The notes: generated from the sequence alone by a model not told the origin. A stretch of 64,000 nt of DNA from CAWAPS01 sp963783945 (GCA_963783945.1 CAWAPS010000032.1:1109000-1172999); one strand, 5' to 3'. Counted from the stretch's first letter, positions 27,041 through 38,300 are shown. Numbers and translations are program-made.

Positions 27041-28996
27041 ATGGCAGTACCAATGAGGGATGACGAAGGTGCCAGCCCGGCTCGTCCGGGCAGCTACAGC
27101 GCTCGCGACATGTCTGTTCTGGAGGGCCTCGAGCCCGTTCGCAAGCGGCCCGGGATGTACATCGGATCGACCGGTCCGAGCGGGCTCCACCACCTGGTTT
27201 GGGAGGTTGTGGACAACTCGGTCGACGAGGCCATGGCCGGCTACTGCACCCAGATCGACGTGACCCTGACCGAGGATGGCGGGTGTCGGGTCGTGGACAA
27301 CGGTCGGGGGATCCCCACCGACGTCAACCCCCAACAGAAGCTCACCGGTGTCGAGATCGCCCTGACCAAGCTGCACGGGGGCGGCAAGTTCGGCGGCAGC
27401 GGCTACAAGGTGTCCGGCGGACTGCACGGGGTGGGGGTATCGGTGGTCAACGCCCTGTCGAAGCGGTTGGTGGTGGAGGTCGACCGCGACGGCAAGCACC
27501 ACCGGATGGAGTTCCACGACGGGGGGAAGGCCAGCACCAAGCTGGAAGTCACCGGCCCGGCCCCCAACGGGCGCACCGGCACCACCGTCGCCTTCTGGCC
27601 CGACGGCCGGGTGTTCGACGAGATCGACTTCTCCGCGCAGACCATTCTCGAGCGCCTCCAGGTGTACGCCTTCCTGAATGCCGGTCTGGAGATCCGGTTT
27701 CGCGACGAGCGCCCGGGCGGCAATCCCCCGACCGAGTACATGTTCCCGGGCGGCATCATCGACTTCGTCCGCCACATCAACGCCACGAAGGAGCCCCTGT
27801 TCAAAAAGGTCTCCTACTACCGCGTCGGGGAGGACGACGGCGAGGTGGAGGTGTCGTTGCAGTGGAACGCGGGGTACTACGAGGGTATCCACGGCTTCGC
27901 CAACGGCATCGCGACCACCGAGGGGGGCACCCACGTCGAAGGGTTCAAGAAGGGCCTCACCGCGGTGGTCAACAAGTACGCCCGCAGCGCCGGCCAACTC
28001 AAGGAGAAGGACGAGAACCTGCTCGGTGAAGACATCCGGGAAGGTCTGACCGCCATCGTCTCGGTCAAGCTTCGAGATCCCCAGTTCGAAGGTCAGACCA
28101 AGGCCAAGCTCGGTAACGTCCCCATGCGTTCGCTGGTGGAGCGCGCTACCAACGACAAGCTGGCCGAGTGGCTGGAGCAGAATCCGAGCGAGGCCCGGCA
28201 GATGGTCAGCAAGTCCATCACCGCGTCGAGAGCCCGGCTGGCGGCTCGTCAGGCCCGGGATGCGACCCGGCGCAAGTCGGCCCTCGAGGGCGCGGGCATG
28301 CCCGAGAAGCTGCGGGACTGCGCAAGGGGGACGTCGGCGGAGGACGCGGAGCTGTTCATCGTGGAGGGCGACTCCGCCGGTGGGTCGTCCACTCAGGCCC
28401 GCAATCCGGTGAACCAGGCGATCCTGCCTATCCGGGGCAAAATCCTGAACGTCGAGCGGGCTCGTCTGGACAAGATGCTGAAGAACAACGAGATCCAGGC
28501 CCTCATCGCCGCAATCGGGGCTGGGATCGGGGAGGAGTTCGACGTCACCAAAGCGCGCTACCACAAGGTTTGCATCATGGCTGACGCCGATGTCGACGGC
28601 AGCCACATACGGACCTTGCTGCTTACGTTCTTCTTCCGCCAGATGCGGCCCTTGGTGGAGACTGGATACGTCTACATCTGCCAGCCACCCCTCTACTCCA
28701 CGGTCGTGGGTAAGGAGAAGAGGTACCTGAAAGACGACGCGGCGAAGGCCGCCTTTCTGGCGCAGAACCCCAAACACAAAAACGAGTTCAACCGGCTGAA
28801 AGGTTTGGGCGAGATGGACGCCGATGAGCTCGGTCCGACCACGATGGACCCATCGTCCCGCACTTTGCTGCAGGTGTCGGTGGAGCAGGCGGCCATAGCC
28901 GATGAGGTGACCGCCATCTTGATGGGCGAGGACGTGGAGATGCGCAAGCACTTCATCCAGACCAAAGCCAAGGACGTGAGGTTCCTCGACATATGA
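27041..28996 (+). CDS. gyrB: DNA gyrase subunit B
   Basis: 651 residues. ATPase subunit of the type II topoisomerase that introduces negative supercoils. GHKL ATPase with [23 protein letters not shown] and [21 protein letters not shown] with [22 protein letters not shown] and [22 protein letters not shown] 27041 after GGAAAGG. No intein. The stop overlaps the gyrA start by 4 bp. Confidence 0.98.
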   Translation: MAVPMRDDEGASPARPGSYSARDMSVLEGLEPVRKRPGMYIGSTGPSGLHHLVWEVVDNSVDEAMAGYCTQIDVTLTEDGGCRVVDNGRGIPTDVNPQQKLTGVEIALTKLHGGGKFGGSGYKVSGGLHGVGVSVVNALSKRLVVEVDRDGKHHRMEFHDGGKASTKLEVTGPAPNGRTGTTVAFWPDGRVFDEIDFSAQTILERLQVYAFLNAGLEIRFRDERPGGNPPTEYMFPGGIIDFVRHINATKEPLFKKVSYYRVGEDDGEVEVSLQWNAGYYEGIHGFANGIATTEGGTHVEGFKKGLTAVVNKYARSAGQLKEKDENLLGEDIREGLTAIVSVKLRDPQFEGQTKAKLGNVPMRSLVERATNDKLAEWLEQNPSEARQMVSKSITASRARLAARQARDATRRKSALEGAGMPEKLRDCARGTSAEDAELFIVEGDSAGGSSTQARNPVNQAILPIRGKILNVERARLDKMLKNNEIQALIAAIGAGIGEEFDVTKARYHKVCIMADADVDGSHIRTLLLTFFFRQMRPLVETGYVYICQPPLYSTVVGKEKRYLKDDAAKAAFLAQNPKHKNEFNRLKGLGEMDADELGPTTMDPSSRTLLQVSVEQAAIADEVTAILMGEDVEMRKHFIQTKAKDVRFLDI

Positions 28997-31506
28997 GCGA
29001 CATAAACCCGCCCGGCGACGGCTCGGGACCGGACGGCGAGGGCCCGGACGACGGCGACGGCGACGACGGCGACGACGGTCGGACCCTTGTCGGCATCGAG
29101 CCGATCGAGATCCAGGAGGAGATGGAGAGGTCCTTCCTGGACTACGCCATGTCCGTCATCGTCTCCCGGGCACTACCCGACGTGCGCGACGGGTTGAAGC
29201 CGGTTCACCGCCGGTTGCTCTACGGCATGCACGACATGGGGGCCCGGCCCGACCGGCCCCACCTGAAGTGCGCCAGGGTCACGGGCGACGTGATGGGTAA
29301 GTACCACCCGCACGGAGACCTGGCCCTGTATGACGCCCTGGTGCGCATGGCCCAGCCTTTCAGCCTGCGGCACCCCTTGGTCGACGGGCACGGCAACTTC
29401 GGGTCTCTCGACGACGGGCCGGCCGCCGCACGCTACACGGAGTGCCGGCTGTCGCCCCTTGCTACCCACATGCTCGACGGGATCGATCAGGACACCGTCG
29501 ACTTCGAGGACAACTACTCCGGTGAGTACACCGTCCCGAAGGTGCTCCCGGCCCGGTTCCCGAACTTGCTGGTGAACGGCAGCCAGGGGATCGCGGTGGC
29601 CATGGCCACCAACATTCCGCCCCACAACCTGGGTGAGATCATCGACGCCACCGTCCACCTGATCGACCACCCGGACGCCACACCAGACGACCTCATGCGC
29701 TTCGTCAAGGGCCCGGACTTTCCGACTGGCGGGCTGATCCTGGGCCGCCAGGGGATCATGGACGCTTACCGCACCGGTCGCGGCTCGATCAAGATGAGGG
29801 CCAAGGCCGAGATCGTCGAGACCAAGCGGGGCACCTCGATCGTGGTGACCGAGCTCCCTTACCAGGTCAGCCCGCGGGCCCTGCTCACCCGGATCAAGGA
29901 GCTGGTCGACTCCCGGGAGCTGGAGGGCATACGCGACGCCAACGACGCGTCGGCCAAAGGCTTGACCAGGGTCGAGATCGAGTTGAAGCGCGACGCCAAC
30001 GCCAACGTCGTGCTCAACAACCTGTTCAAGCACACCCCGCTTCAGACGAGCTTCGGGGTCAACATGGTGGCGTTGGTGGATGGGGTCCCCCGGACCCTGA
30101 ACCTGATGCAGGCGCTGCACTACTACGTCCTGCATCAGGTGGAGGTGATCCGCCGGCGGTCCGAGTTCCTCCTTCAGAAGGCCCGGGACCGGGCCCACAT
30201 CGTCGAGGGCCTGATCAAAGCGCTCGACATGATCGACGCCATAATCGCCGCCATCCGGGCCTCGGAGGACCGTCAGGCCGCGATCGCCGCCCTGCAGGCC
30301 GAACCCTTCGTGTTCACCGACGTACAGGCGACCCACATCGTCGACATGCGCCTGTCGCAGCTGACGCGGCTGGGTCGGGCCAACCTCGAGGAGGAGGTCG
30401 CCTCGCTACGCCAGACCATTGCCGAGCTCGAGGCCATCCTGGGCGACGAGAGCGTCCTGAAGGGGGTCATCAAGACCGAGATCACCGCCATCCGGGACGA
30501 GTTCGCCGATCCCCGCCGGGCCGTTCTCACCTACGACGACGGCGACATGTCGGCCGAGGATCTGATCACCGACGAAGAGCTGGTGATCACTATGACCAAG
30601 GCCGGGTACGTCAAGGCGGTACAGGCGTCGCAGTTCAGGACCCAGGGTCGGGGAGGCCGAGGCATTCAAGGGGCCAGGTTGCGGGAGGAAGACCTGGTCA
30701 CCCGGATAATCCACACCACGGCCCACGCCTACTTGTTGTTCTTCTCCAACAAGGGCAAGGTCTACCGGCTGCGGGCGTTCGATATCCCCATCAAGGAGCG
30801 GACCGCCCGCGGGACCGCCATCGTAAATCTGTTGCCGCTCGAGCACGACGAGCGGGTACAAACCCTCATCGACACCCGTGATTTCCCAGCTGACCGCTAT
30901 CTGCTGTTCGCGACCAAGGCAGGGCAAGTAAAGAAGACCACGTTCTCCGAATACGACAAATCCCGCCGCGAGGGCTTCATCGCTATTAACCTGCGCGATG
31001 GTGACGAGCTTGTCGGGGTCATCACCACCGGGGGAGAGGACGATATCTTCATGGTCTCCCGCATGGGTATGGCTATCCGGTTCATCGAGACAGACGTACG
31101 GCCGATGGGCCGCGACGCCGCGGGTGTGCGAGGCATGCAGCTGCGGTCGGGAGACGAAGTGGTCTCGATAGACCCGGCCCGGGACGACGCGAGCATCCTC
31201 ATCGTGACCGAAGCAGGCTTCGGGAAGCGCACCCAACTGCACCATTTCCACCGCCAGGGGAGGGGTGGACTCGGGGTCAGAGGCATCAGGTTGACGGCCC
31301 AGAGAGGCCATGTGGTTTCAGCGTTCATGGTTGGACTTGACGATGAGATCCTGATCACCTCCTCGGCCGGGGTGATGGTGCGAATGGCCGTTCGCGAGAT
31401 CTCCAGCCAGGGCCGCGATGCCACAGGAGTGAGGGTGATGACACTCGATTCCGGCCATGTGCTGGCGTCTGCCGCTCCGGTTCTGTCGGTGGAGGAGACA
31501 GGCTGA
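28993..31506 (+). CDS. gyrA: DNA gyrase subunit A with Leu at the quinolone serine position
   Basis: 837 residues. An acidic Gly/Asp leader of about 30 residues precedes the breakage-reunion domain; catalytic Tyr148 in [10 protein letters not shown]; GyrA box [10 protein letters not shown] in the C-terminal wrapping domain with six-blade repeats. The quinolone pocket reads [17 protein letters not shown]: Leu110 occupies the place of E. coli Ser83 (Ala90 in M. tuberculosis), while the acidic residue four places on (Asp114) is kept. Confidence 0.98.
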   Translation: MSDINPPGDGSGPDGEGPDDGDGDDGDDGRTLVGIEPIEIQEEMERSFLDYAMSVIVSRALPDVRDGLKPVHRRLLYGMHDMGARPDRPHLKCARVTGDVMGKYHPHGDLALYDALVRMAQPFSLRHPLVDGHGNFGSLDDGPAAARYTECRLSPLATHMLDGIDQDTVDFEDNYSGEYTVPKVLPARFPNLLVNGSQGIAVAMATNIPPHNLGEIIDATVHLIDHPDATPDDLMRFVKGPDFPTGGLILGRQGIMDAYRTGRGSIKMRAKAEIVETKRGTSIVVTELPYQVSPRALLTRIKELVDSRELEGIRDANDASAKGLTRVEIELKRDANANVVLNNLFKHTPLQTSFGVNMVALVDGVPRTLNLMQALHYYVLHQVEVIRRRSEFLLQKARDRAHIVEGLIKALDMIDAIIAAIRASEDRQAAIAALQAEPFVFTDVQATHIVDMRLSQLTRLGRANLEEEVASLRQTIAELEAILGDESVLKGVIKTEITAIRDEFADPRRAVLTYDDGDMSAEDLITDEELVITMTKAGYVKAVQASQFRTQGRGGRGIQGARLREEDLVTRIIHTTAHAYLLFFSNKGKVYRLRAFDIPIKERTARGTAIVNLLPLEHDERVQTLIDTRDFPADRYLLFATKAGQVKKTTFSEYDKSRREGFIAINLRDGDELVGVITTGGEDDIFMVSRMGMAIRFIETDVRPMGRDAAGVRGMQLRSGDEVVSIDPARDDASILIVTEAGFGKRTQLHHFHRQGRGGLGVRGIRLTAQRGHVVSAFMVGLDDEILITSSAGVMVRMAVREISSQGRDATGVRVMTLDSGHVLASAAPVLSVEETG

Positions 31507-32988
31507 TGGCCGAACCCCTCGGCCGTCCGACGCTGGGCTCCGCGGACGGCGGAGCGGTTTCGGGCGAGCGAGGATGGGGATCACCGGTTCCGGCCGAATA
31601 CGGCTCGCTCAGAGATGCCTCACCCCCGGCAACCGAACCGCGGTCCACCGACGGTCAGGGAGGGCGCCGGGGAGGGGGGCGCAGCGCCGGGAGGTCCCAG
31701 CCGCCGGAAAGTCGCCAGGGTTCCTCCGGGCGCAAGCAGGCGCCGCAGCCGCGCCCAGCCGGATCGGGCGAGGGCGACCCCCGTTCGCGGGGAGCCTCGC
31801 AACCGAAGCCGGCCAAGAGCTCATGGTGGCGGTGGCCCTACAAGCAACAGGAAGCGGCGGCGGCCTCGTCGGAGGCCGCTGGTCCGCGGGTCCGATCCCG
31901 AAGCCAGACACCCCCTCCCGGCGAAGTCCGACAGCCGGACGGGCGGCTGCCTGGATCGAGTCCCGCCAGCCAGGACCGGATTGCGGGGATGCCGGTTACG
32001 GACCCGACGGGGCCGGCGGACCAGGCGCGGGCGGACCAGGTGCTGGCCGACCGGGCGCCGGTGCCGAGCGCCCGGGTCGACCCCATTGGCCTCGATCCGG
32101 TGTCCCGGGAAAGAGGTTCGCCGCCGGCTCGCCCGGGGGCGGGGCCGGTGCCCGCAACAGCCGCGGCAGAAGTCGGGGCGGCGGCGGAATCAGGACCGAC
32201 GACCAGGTCCCTCGACGGACCGGCTGAGTCGGACCCGCCGACCGGGCAGAGGCCGGGAGCCGGTTTGGCTCTAGGAGCAGCCGGTCTGGGGGCGGTCGCA
32301 GGGCGCCAAGGCGTGGCTGCAGGGGGCGGCATCAGCGCGGATGCGGTGAGAGCTGACCCGGGGGCAGCGAGCGCTGCGGTCGGTGGAGACGGCGATCCCC
32401 GATCATCACTCGCCCCGGCCGTTGCAGCGGGGGCAGCGTTAGGAGCGGCGGCGCTGGCGCCGGCGGCCAAGCGGGCCGGAGCGACCCCGGAGGGTGGAGC
32501 GGCCCCGCCGGCCGCCTTGCGGACGCCAGGGTCGGTCACGGAGCCCACCCCGGCAGTGGGTCCGATCGCGGCACGGGATGCGGCGGCCGGCCTTGATGCC
32601 AAGCGCCGGTCCAGGCGCAAGATCCGACGTCAACGCACCCGATCGCGTATCACGGTCCGCCACGTCAGCGTGATCACGGTCGGCAAAGTGTCGTTGATCT
32701 TCTACCTTCTCGTCGTCGCGGTGATAGTGGTTGCCTCGGTGCTGCTGTGGTACGCGGCCAACGCGTTCGGGACGCTGCCGTCCATCGAGAAGTCCATCAA
32801 GACGCTGTTCGACCTCAAGTCCTTCACCCTTCATCCCACAACGGTGGCCAAGTACACGGCAGCCGCCGGGGGAGTGATCGGGGTGGCCGGCACGATCGCC
32901 AACGTCCTCGCCGCGCTCGATGTACAACCTCATCTGCGACATCGTGGGCGGGATCCGGGTCGACGTCGAAGCCGAAGCCCAGGACTGA
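31506..32988 (+). CDS. DUF3566 membrane protein with long disordered N-terminus, frameshifted near its end
   Basis: Starts at an ATG overlapping the gyrA stop by one base, as in the gyrA-DUF3566 pair of Actinobacteria (Rv0007-like). About 370 residues of Pro/Ala/Gly/Arg-rich sequence precede the domain: HVSVITVGKVSLIFYLLVVA, helix VIVVASVLLWYAANAFGTL, and KYTAAAGGVIGVAGTIANVLAAL. The expected end MYNLICDIVGGIRVDVEAEA lies one frame over (32920-32988); a single extra base near 32919 makes the written frame run on to 33092, into the tRNA gene. DUF3566 is predicted to span the membrane; function unknown. Confidence 0.88.
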
Positions 32989-33056
32989 TCTGCGGCGCGC
33001 CGATCTACTTAGAGGAGGCGGCGGAGCGTCGTGTAGAGTTCGCCTTTCGACAGCAC

Positions 33057-33131
33057 GGGGCTATAGCTCAGCCGGTTAGAGCGCAGCACTGATAATGCTG
33101 AGGTCGGCTGGTTCGACTCCAGCTAGCCCCA
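33057..33131 (+). tRNA. tRNA-Ile (anticodon GAT), hybrid 3' half
   Basis: Acceptor GGGGCTA (33057-33063) pairs with TAGCCCC (33124-33130), discriminator A; D arm GCTC/GAGC; anticodon stem CAGCA/TGCTG with loop CTGATAA (GAT at 33091-33093); T arm GCTGG/CCAGC. CCA is not encoded. The variable region AGGTCG has six bases where five are normal. The copy at 52221-52265 has the canonical GGTGG/CCACC T arm, so the 3' half here was probably brought by an integrated element. Confidence 0.93.
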
Positions 33132-33229
33132 CAAAACCCCTGGTAGAAGGCCCTTTCTTTGTCGAGATGAGCGCAGCAGGGCCGTGCTGAGGTCGCCCCT
33201 GGTCGTCAGTGGGTCACGCATGGGTCACG
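33086..33229 (+). mobile_element. Left attachment site of tandem element (attL-like, site A)
   Basis: Core GCACTGATAATGCTGAGGT (33086-33104) lies in the tRNA anticodon arm. The 3' tRNA half and about 100 bp beyond it, including GGTAGAAGGCC and paired GGGTCACG boxes at 33211-33218 and 33222-33229 (11-bp period), recur to the right of the core at 38473. This is the left end of element 1. Confidence 0.75.
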
Positions 33230-33788
33230 GGATCGTTGTCGCATATTGATCGAACGCTCCCCGCTGGGTCCTACCGGCTAAGCCTTCAGGTGTGACCCGC
33301 CACCAAGCCTCGAGGTGTGACCCTCCACCCACCGGCACCTCGGGGACGCTCCCGAGCAGCGGAGCGGTCGGGATATTGGGGCAGACTTTCACAGCGGCGA
33401 GTCGGGGTCCCACTGGAAGGTTATGCGGGCAGGCGCGTTGTGGGCGAGCGTTAGCCGAGGGCTGCGACGATGGCGCCGGCGGCGGTGAGGGCAGCCCACA
33501 TGAGGGTGATGGTGCAGTCGCTGTAGTTGGCGTCTTTGAGGCTGGTGGTCCCAGCGCAACGTGCGCCGCCACGACCGAGTAGGCAGCCGTATGACGAAGC
33601 GATCCGCGTCAGGGTTGGGCCCACCCTGGACATTGGTCGAGAGACACTTCGTGGCACATCGCCTGATCAGGTGATTTTCCCGGGACAGGGCCTGCATGGG
33701 CCGCCGGGGGATTGAAGGGGCGACGCCGGGCTGGCAGGATTGACCACGAAGGCCGGTCTCGACGTCACGCGAGAGGAACGGGGTCGCT
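33132..33788. other. Element left end and gene-poor region
   Basis: About 650 bp. The first 100 bp are the element end described at site A. No complete gene is recognised afterwards; a minus-strand frame ending near 33451 codes a lone hydrophobic helix (ITLMWAALTAAGAIVAALG) that could be a leftover of a transporter. A palindrome at 33658 precedes the aldehyde dehydrogenase fragment. Confidence 0.5.
33658..33675. promoter_or_regulatory. Palindromic operator candidate (copy 1)
   Basis: ATCGCCTGATCAGGTGAT, a dyad with one mismatched pair, 113 bp before the start of the aldehyde dehydrogenase fragment. The same core CGCCTGATCAGG occurs at 36934-36945, before the hydrolase gene. The LuxR-type regulator lies between the two copies. 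Confidence 0.55.
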
Positions 33789-33896
33789 ATGTCCGAGTTC
33801 GTGATGACTGTCGGCGGTGAGGCGGCCGCCACCGAGGCCTCGTTCGGCGTGGGCAACCCGGCGACCGCCGAGGTGTTCGCGGCTCGGGCAACGTGA
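33789..33896 (+). pseudogene. Aldehyde dehydrogenase, N-terminal fragment
   Basis: 35 residues: MTVGGEAA followed by SFGVGNPATAEVFAA matches the first beta strands of aldehyde dehydrogenases (NPATGEVFA pattern); the frame then stops at TGA 33894 where about 440 more residues are expected. The next gene begins 21 bp later, so the rest was deleted, not displaced. Confidence 0.6.
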
Positions 33897-33917
33897 CTCG
33901 GGCAAAGCTAGGTTGAT

Positions 33918-36750
33918 GTGGTGAAGGGGCTGCCGCGAAGTCCGCTGCGGGGCCGCGACCAGGAGGTCGATGTTGTCCGGCGGCGCCTCGAGGAGGCTCG
34001 GGCCGGCGTCGGCAGCGTCATCGTCATCGAGGGCAGCCCCGGGCTGGGCAAGACCCGACTCGTGGAAGAGTGCGCGGCCGTGGCCAGGGGCATGTCGTTC
34101 CAGGTCGGGCGGGGAACGACAGAGCCGGGCCGTTCCGTCGACGAACTGCACGCACTGTTCGACGCGCTTTTCGATGGTCACCCGCCGCTGGCCGACCGCC
34201 AGGCGATGAGCGATCTGCACGCTCTGCCCGAGTTCCTTTTCTGGCTGCTGCAGGAGGTACAGGCGGTTATCGAGGAGGTCGCGCTGCGGGCGCCGCTGTT
34301 GCTGTGTCTTGATGACCTGCACTGGGCGGGAACGTCGTGCGCGGTGGCGATGCGACAGCTCCCGGCGCGGCTGGCCGCGTTGCCGGTGGTTTGGGTCATG
34401 ACGTCTCGACCGAACCAGGGTCTTCCTGAGGTCCAGCAGGCGAAGGCTTCGTTGATCGAGTCCGGTGCCGAACACATCCGATTGGGCCCCCTCGAGCGTG
34501 AAGCGGTGGCTCAGGTGGCGGCGGACATCTTTGGCGTGGAGGCCGACGACGAGCTGTTGTCGAGGGCGGCGCGAGTCCAAGGCAACCCGTTCCTGCTGGT
34601 GGAGTTCTTCCGCGGGTTGCGGGACGACTGCCTGGTGTCGTTCGACTCGGGTCGAGCCTCGCTGGTGGAAGATCGTCTGCCGAGGCGGGTCGGGGTCAGC
34701 ATGGGCCGCCGGCTTTCTCTGATGGATCCGATCTCCGAGCGGGTCGCTACGTTCGCCTGCGGCCTAGGTCGGCGCTTCACGCTGCACGACCTTTCGGCGA
34801 TGACCGATATCTCGGTTCCCGGTCTGCTGCCACCCGTCAACGAGCTGTTGCAGGCGGACATCTTCGCTGAGGAGGACAGCTTCCTGACCTTCCGGCACGA
34901 CCTGATCCGTGAGGCGGTCCGGGGAAGTCTGTCGGCGCCGGTCCGGCGGGCCGTCGATCGGCACGCGGCCGACGTCCTCATGTCGCGGGGGGCGTTGCCG
35001 ACCGAGGTGGCGATCCAACTCGCGGAGAGCGCCCAGCCAGGCGACTCCGTGGCGATCGAGACCATCTTGAAGGCGGCCCAAGTCCTGAGCAATTCGGATC
35101 CCGGCGGAGCGGCGGAACTGGCGGCGCGAGGCCTTGATCTGGCGCCGCGCCGCCACCCGCTTCGGGGGCCGCTGGTGGCCTGCCGCGCCGTCTGCCTGTT
35201 CGCCGCGGGCCGGGCGGACGAGGCCAAACAGTTCGCCGACTCGGCGCTGCGCCAGGTCCTGCCGGCCGAAGAACAGGCCCGGGTCCGCTTCAGCGTGGCC
35301 AGCATGTTCGACTTGTCGCCGGTGGTCCGCGCCGAGAACGCCCGGGCCGGCCTGGCTCTCCCGTCTCTACCCGCCGAGCTACGAGCCTCGCTGTCGGCGT
35401 CGCTCTACCACAGCCTGTCGGTCGCCGGATACACCGAAGAAGCCCTGGAGGTACGAGAGAGCGCACGGCAGGCCGCCTACCAAAGCACCGATCCGACATC
35501 GTGGCTGCGGTTCGAGGTGCCCGAAGCCGGGGTCCAGTACCAGTCACTCGAGTTCCAACGAGCGCTCGAGACCGTAACCGACGCGGTGGGGCGAGACCAT
35601 CGAGGGCAGGAAGACGCCCGAGCGAGGCTCGGCCACATCCTGCGGTCGTGGACCCTCGCGGCGCTCGACCGATTCGACGAAGCCCTCCAGCTGCTCAACG
35701 AGGAGATCATCGCCGCCCAACAAGATCGCCAGAACTGGGCGCTGCGCGTGTTCGAAACCACCAGAGGCAGGCTGGCGCTACAGATGGGCGACCTGGCAGA
35801 GGCCGCCGTAGCCTTAGAGAACCGCTTCACCCTCGAGGAGGCACACCTCATCGCGGGGACGCTGCACGCTCCCGCCGTGGTCGCCCTCGGGAAGTTGAAG
35901 ATCCATTTAGCCGACGAGACCGGAGCTCTCGAGGTCGCCGAGATCGCCAAGGTCATGCTCCGCAGCGACACCCCCTATGTGAGATACCACGCCGGCTGGT
36001 ACCTGGCCCTCCTCTCCCTCAGCCAGTCCGACCCCATGGGGGCGCACGTGTGGCTCAGCAGCTTGGGTTCGGAGGAACGTCTCACCATGTTCCCGCTCTA
36101 TCCCCACGAGATCACCGACGACGCGGAGCGAGTGCGTATCGCGGCGGCGGTCGGGGACGCCGAACTGGCCGACCAGGCCGTCTCGCTGGCCCAACGACGC
36201 TCCGACCAGAACCCGGGCGTGCGCTCCTGTCAGGCGGCGGCCGCGCATTGTCGAGGCATCTGGAACGAATCCGGCGACGACCTGACGCTCGCCGCGTCTC
36301 TGTACAAGGACGGCCGGCGGCCGCTCGCCTACGCATCAGCCTTGGAGGACCTAGGCGGGGTCCTCACTCAACACGGAGACAACGCCGCGTGCTGTGAAAG
36401 CCTTGGACGAAGCGCTGACGGTCACGACCGAGGTCGGTGCCACGTGGGACTCAGCCCGGATCCGCTCCCGGCTGCGACGGCTGGGGATCCGACGTCGGCC
36501 CTCGGCAGTCGAGCGCCCCAAGACCGGACTGGAGTCCCTGACCAGAACTGAAGCAGCCGTAGCTCGCCTCGCGGCAGAAGGAAATACAGACCGCCAGATC
36601 GCCGAAAAGCTGTTCATCTCTCCGCATACGGCCCACACCCACCTGCGGCACATCTTCGAAAAGCTCGGCGTCAACTCTCGCGTGCACCTCGGCAGAATCA
36701 TCGACAACCGGTCTGGCGCTGCGACGAAGGAATCGAACCGAGACGACTGA
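33918..36750 (+). CDS. LuxR family regulator of the LAL (MalT-like) type, one frameshift
   Basis: About 940 residues. AAA-like domain with Walker A GSPGLGKTRLVEEC and Walker B LLLCLDDLHWAG, a long TPR-like helical region, and a C-terminal LuxR helix-turn-helix (TRTEAAVARLAAEGNTDRQ, then KLFISPHTAHTHLRHIFEKLG). The frame changes by +1 near 36390 (after HGDNAA, continuing AVKALDEALTV); as written the protein ends at 36551 without its DNA-binding domain. GTG 33918 or 33921 is the start. LAL regulators respond to a small inducer; here the neighbouring hydrolase and the lost dehydrogenase are plausible targets. Confidence 0.88.
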
Positions 36751-36931
36751 ACGTCGCCGACGCCGGCGACGCCCGCAGTGCTGCCGTCCGTCGACGGCTC
36801 GGAGAATCCTCCGGCTGTCACCTCCACCGAGCGCTTGCGAGACCGGCCGGAAACACGTGAGGGCGGCGGTACGAGAGTGTCCTCAACGGAGCTGGACACC
36901 CGGTGGGATGGCGAACCCTTCGAGAGTGATT

Positions 36932-36947
36932 TCGCCTGATCAGGCGA
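36932..36947. promoter_or_regulatory. Palindromic operator candidate (copy 2)
   Basis: TCGCCTGATCAGGCGA, a perfect 16-bp palindrome 75 bp upstream of the alpha/beta hydrolase ATG. Its core matches the palindrome at 33658-33675. Confidence 0.6.
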
Positions 36948-37022
36948 TGTCGAGGCGTTACCGGAAGCCGAGAATCCGGAGTACCGCCGAAGATTCAAGC
37001 AACAGAGACAAGGAGATAACGC

Positions 37023-37703
37023 ATGCCAAACAAACCCACCATCGCTTTCGCCCACGGCATCTGGGCCGACGGATCGTGCTTCAATAAAGTCATGGCGCCG
37101 TTGGTGGCGGAGGGCTACGACGTGATCAGCTCGCAGCACAGCCTCGACACAGCCCAAGGCGACATCGACACGTGCATTGCCACGTTCAATCGAGTGGATG
37201 GTCCCATCGTCCTGGTCGGTCACTCTTACGGAGGCACCGTCATCACCGCTGCCGGCGTCGACGAGCGCGTTGCTGCCTTGGTCTACATCTGCGCCCTCGC
37301 CTGTGACGAGACCGAGACCTCGGAGAGCCTGCAGTCGAAGTTCCCCACCACCGACGTCTTCCAGCGCATCGAAGTCGCCGACGGCCGAGTCTGGATGCGT
37401 CCCGACGGCATCGAGTGCTTCTGCGGCGATCTCCCGGTAGCGGAGCAGAAGCTGATCTGGGCGGCGGCAGCCCCGCCGGCGGCCACGCTCTTTGCGGAAA
37501 AGGTCCCGGGTGTTGCTTGGAAAGAAAGGCCGAGCTGGTACATCGTCGGCGCCAACGATCGCAGCGTTCATCCCGAACTGGAGCGATTCGTGGCCAAGCG
37601 CATGGGCGCTGACACCACTGAGCTCCAAAGCAGCCACTGTCCCATGCTCTCTCAGCCCGACCGCGTGCTCGAGGTGATCCTGAAGGCCGCCGCGTCCGTC
37701 TGA
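37023..37703 (+). CDS. Alpha/beta hydrolase (esterase-like)
   Basis: 226 residues. FAHGIWADGSCF forms the oxyanion region, nucleophile elbow GHSYGG (Ser), an acid in VGANDRSVHP and the catalytic His in SSHCPMLSQPD. This is the EstC-like subgroup of small cytoplasmic hydrolases. AAGGAGATAACGC precedes ATG 37023. It ends before a strong hairpin and probably forms a single-gene unit under the upstream palindrome. Confidence 0.92.
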   Translation: MPNKPTIAFAHGIWADGSCFNKVMAPLVAEGYDVISSQHSLDTAQGDIDTCIATFNRVDGPIVLVGHSYGGTVITAAGVDERVAALVYICALACDETETSESLQSKFPTTDVFQRIEVADGRVWMRPDGIECFCGDLPVAEQKLIWAAAAPPAATLFAEKVPGVAWKERPSWYIVGANDRSVHPELERFVAKRMGADTTELQSSHCPMLSQPDRVLEVILKAAASV

Positions 37704-37762
37704 AGGATCGCCCAACCTGGGCAGCCCGCCGGACTGGCTCTCTCGGCTGCTGGCGCGAACAT

Positions 37763-37810
37763 GCCACCGATAGAAGTCCAGTTGCCGTCAGGCAACTGGA
37801 CTTCGGTGGC
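37763..37810 (+). terminator. Long hairpin terminator after hydrolase
   Basis: Near-continuous stem: outer CCACCGA/TCGGTGG and inner AAGTCCAGTTGCC (37774-37786) / GGCAACTGGACTT (37791-37803) with a 4-nt loop GTCA. Only a short TAG bulge breaks it. No T tract. Confidence 0.8.
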
Positions 37811-38016
37811 TACCGGATCACCTAGCTATAGAAGCCTGTCTAACCCACGACGTTCCCCCGGAGTGACCACGAGAGGGTACCGGTGATCAGACGGTTCTCG
37901 GAAACCCTGCAGCAGGAGGCGCCTGGGCATCTCGTGTCGCATAATCGACGCCTATATTTCGCGGCGGCTAGGTGGCTCGAAAACGCCGGGCGCGGGGCGG
38001 ATATTCCGCGTGCCGT

Positions 38017-38253
38017 CTAAGCCGAGGTATCGAGCAGGTTCACTTGTTCGACTACTTCGGCGAACTGGCCGCTCCGCCGTGCCAGCGCCAACCGCAGGGA
38101 CGCATGTGCAATCGCCAGGCGACTGCGACGAGCAGGCGGCGCGCTTTCCAGGTGGGATTCAGCCACCACCAGCTGAGCCGACGCATCCTCCAGCCGTCCC
38201 TCGGCGAGCTGGGTTGCCGCGTGAGCCAAAGCCAGCTCAGGATGCTCAGCCAA
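38017..38253 (-). pseudogene. Fragment of a LAL-type LuxR regulator (TPR part)
   Basis: 78 residues, ELALAHAATQLAEGRLEDA and RLAIAHASLRLALARRSGQF, matching the alpha-helical repeats of MalT/LAL regulators and nothing else in the protein. Just upstream on the plus strand (about 37885-38000) a reading with RRLYFAAARWLENAG resembles the winged-helix part of the same family, in opposite orientation, so the debris is rearranged. It ends just before the right end of element 1. Confidence 0.55.
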
Positions 38254-38300
38254 CGCCCCGGCCGGGAACGACTAAAGACCAGATCGCGAGCATCTCGAAA

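Noticed and set aside
27011..28951. 646-codon open frame antisense to gyrB
   Set aside because: Spans gyrB exactly and has no motif; a codon-bias artefact.
20563..28996. Inteins in dnaB or gyrB
   Set aside because: Both proteins read through their usual insertion sites without interruption.
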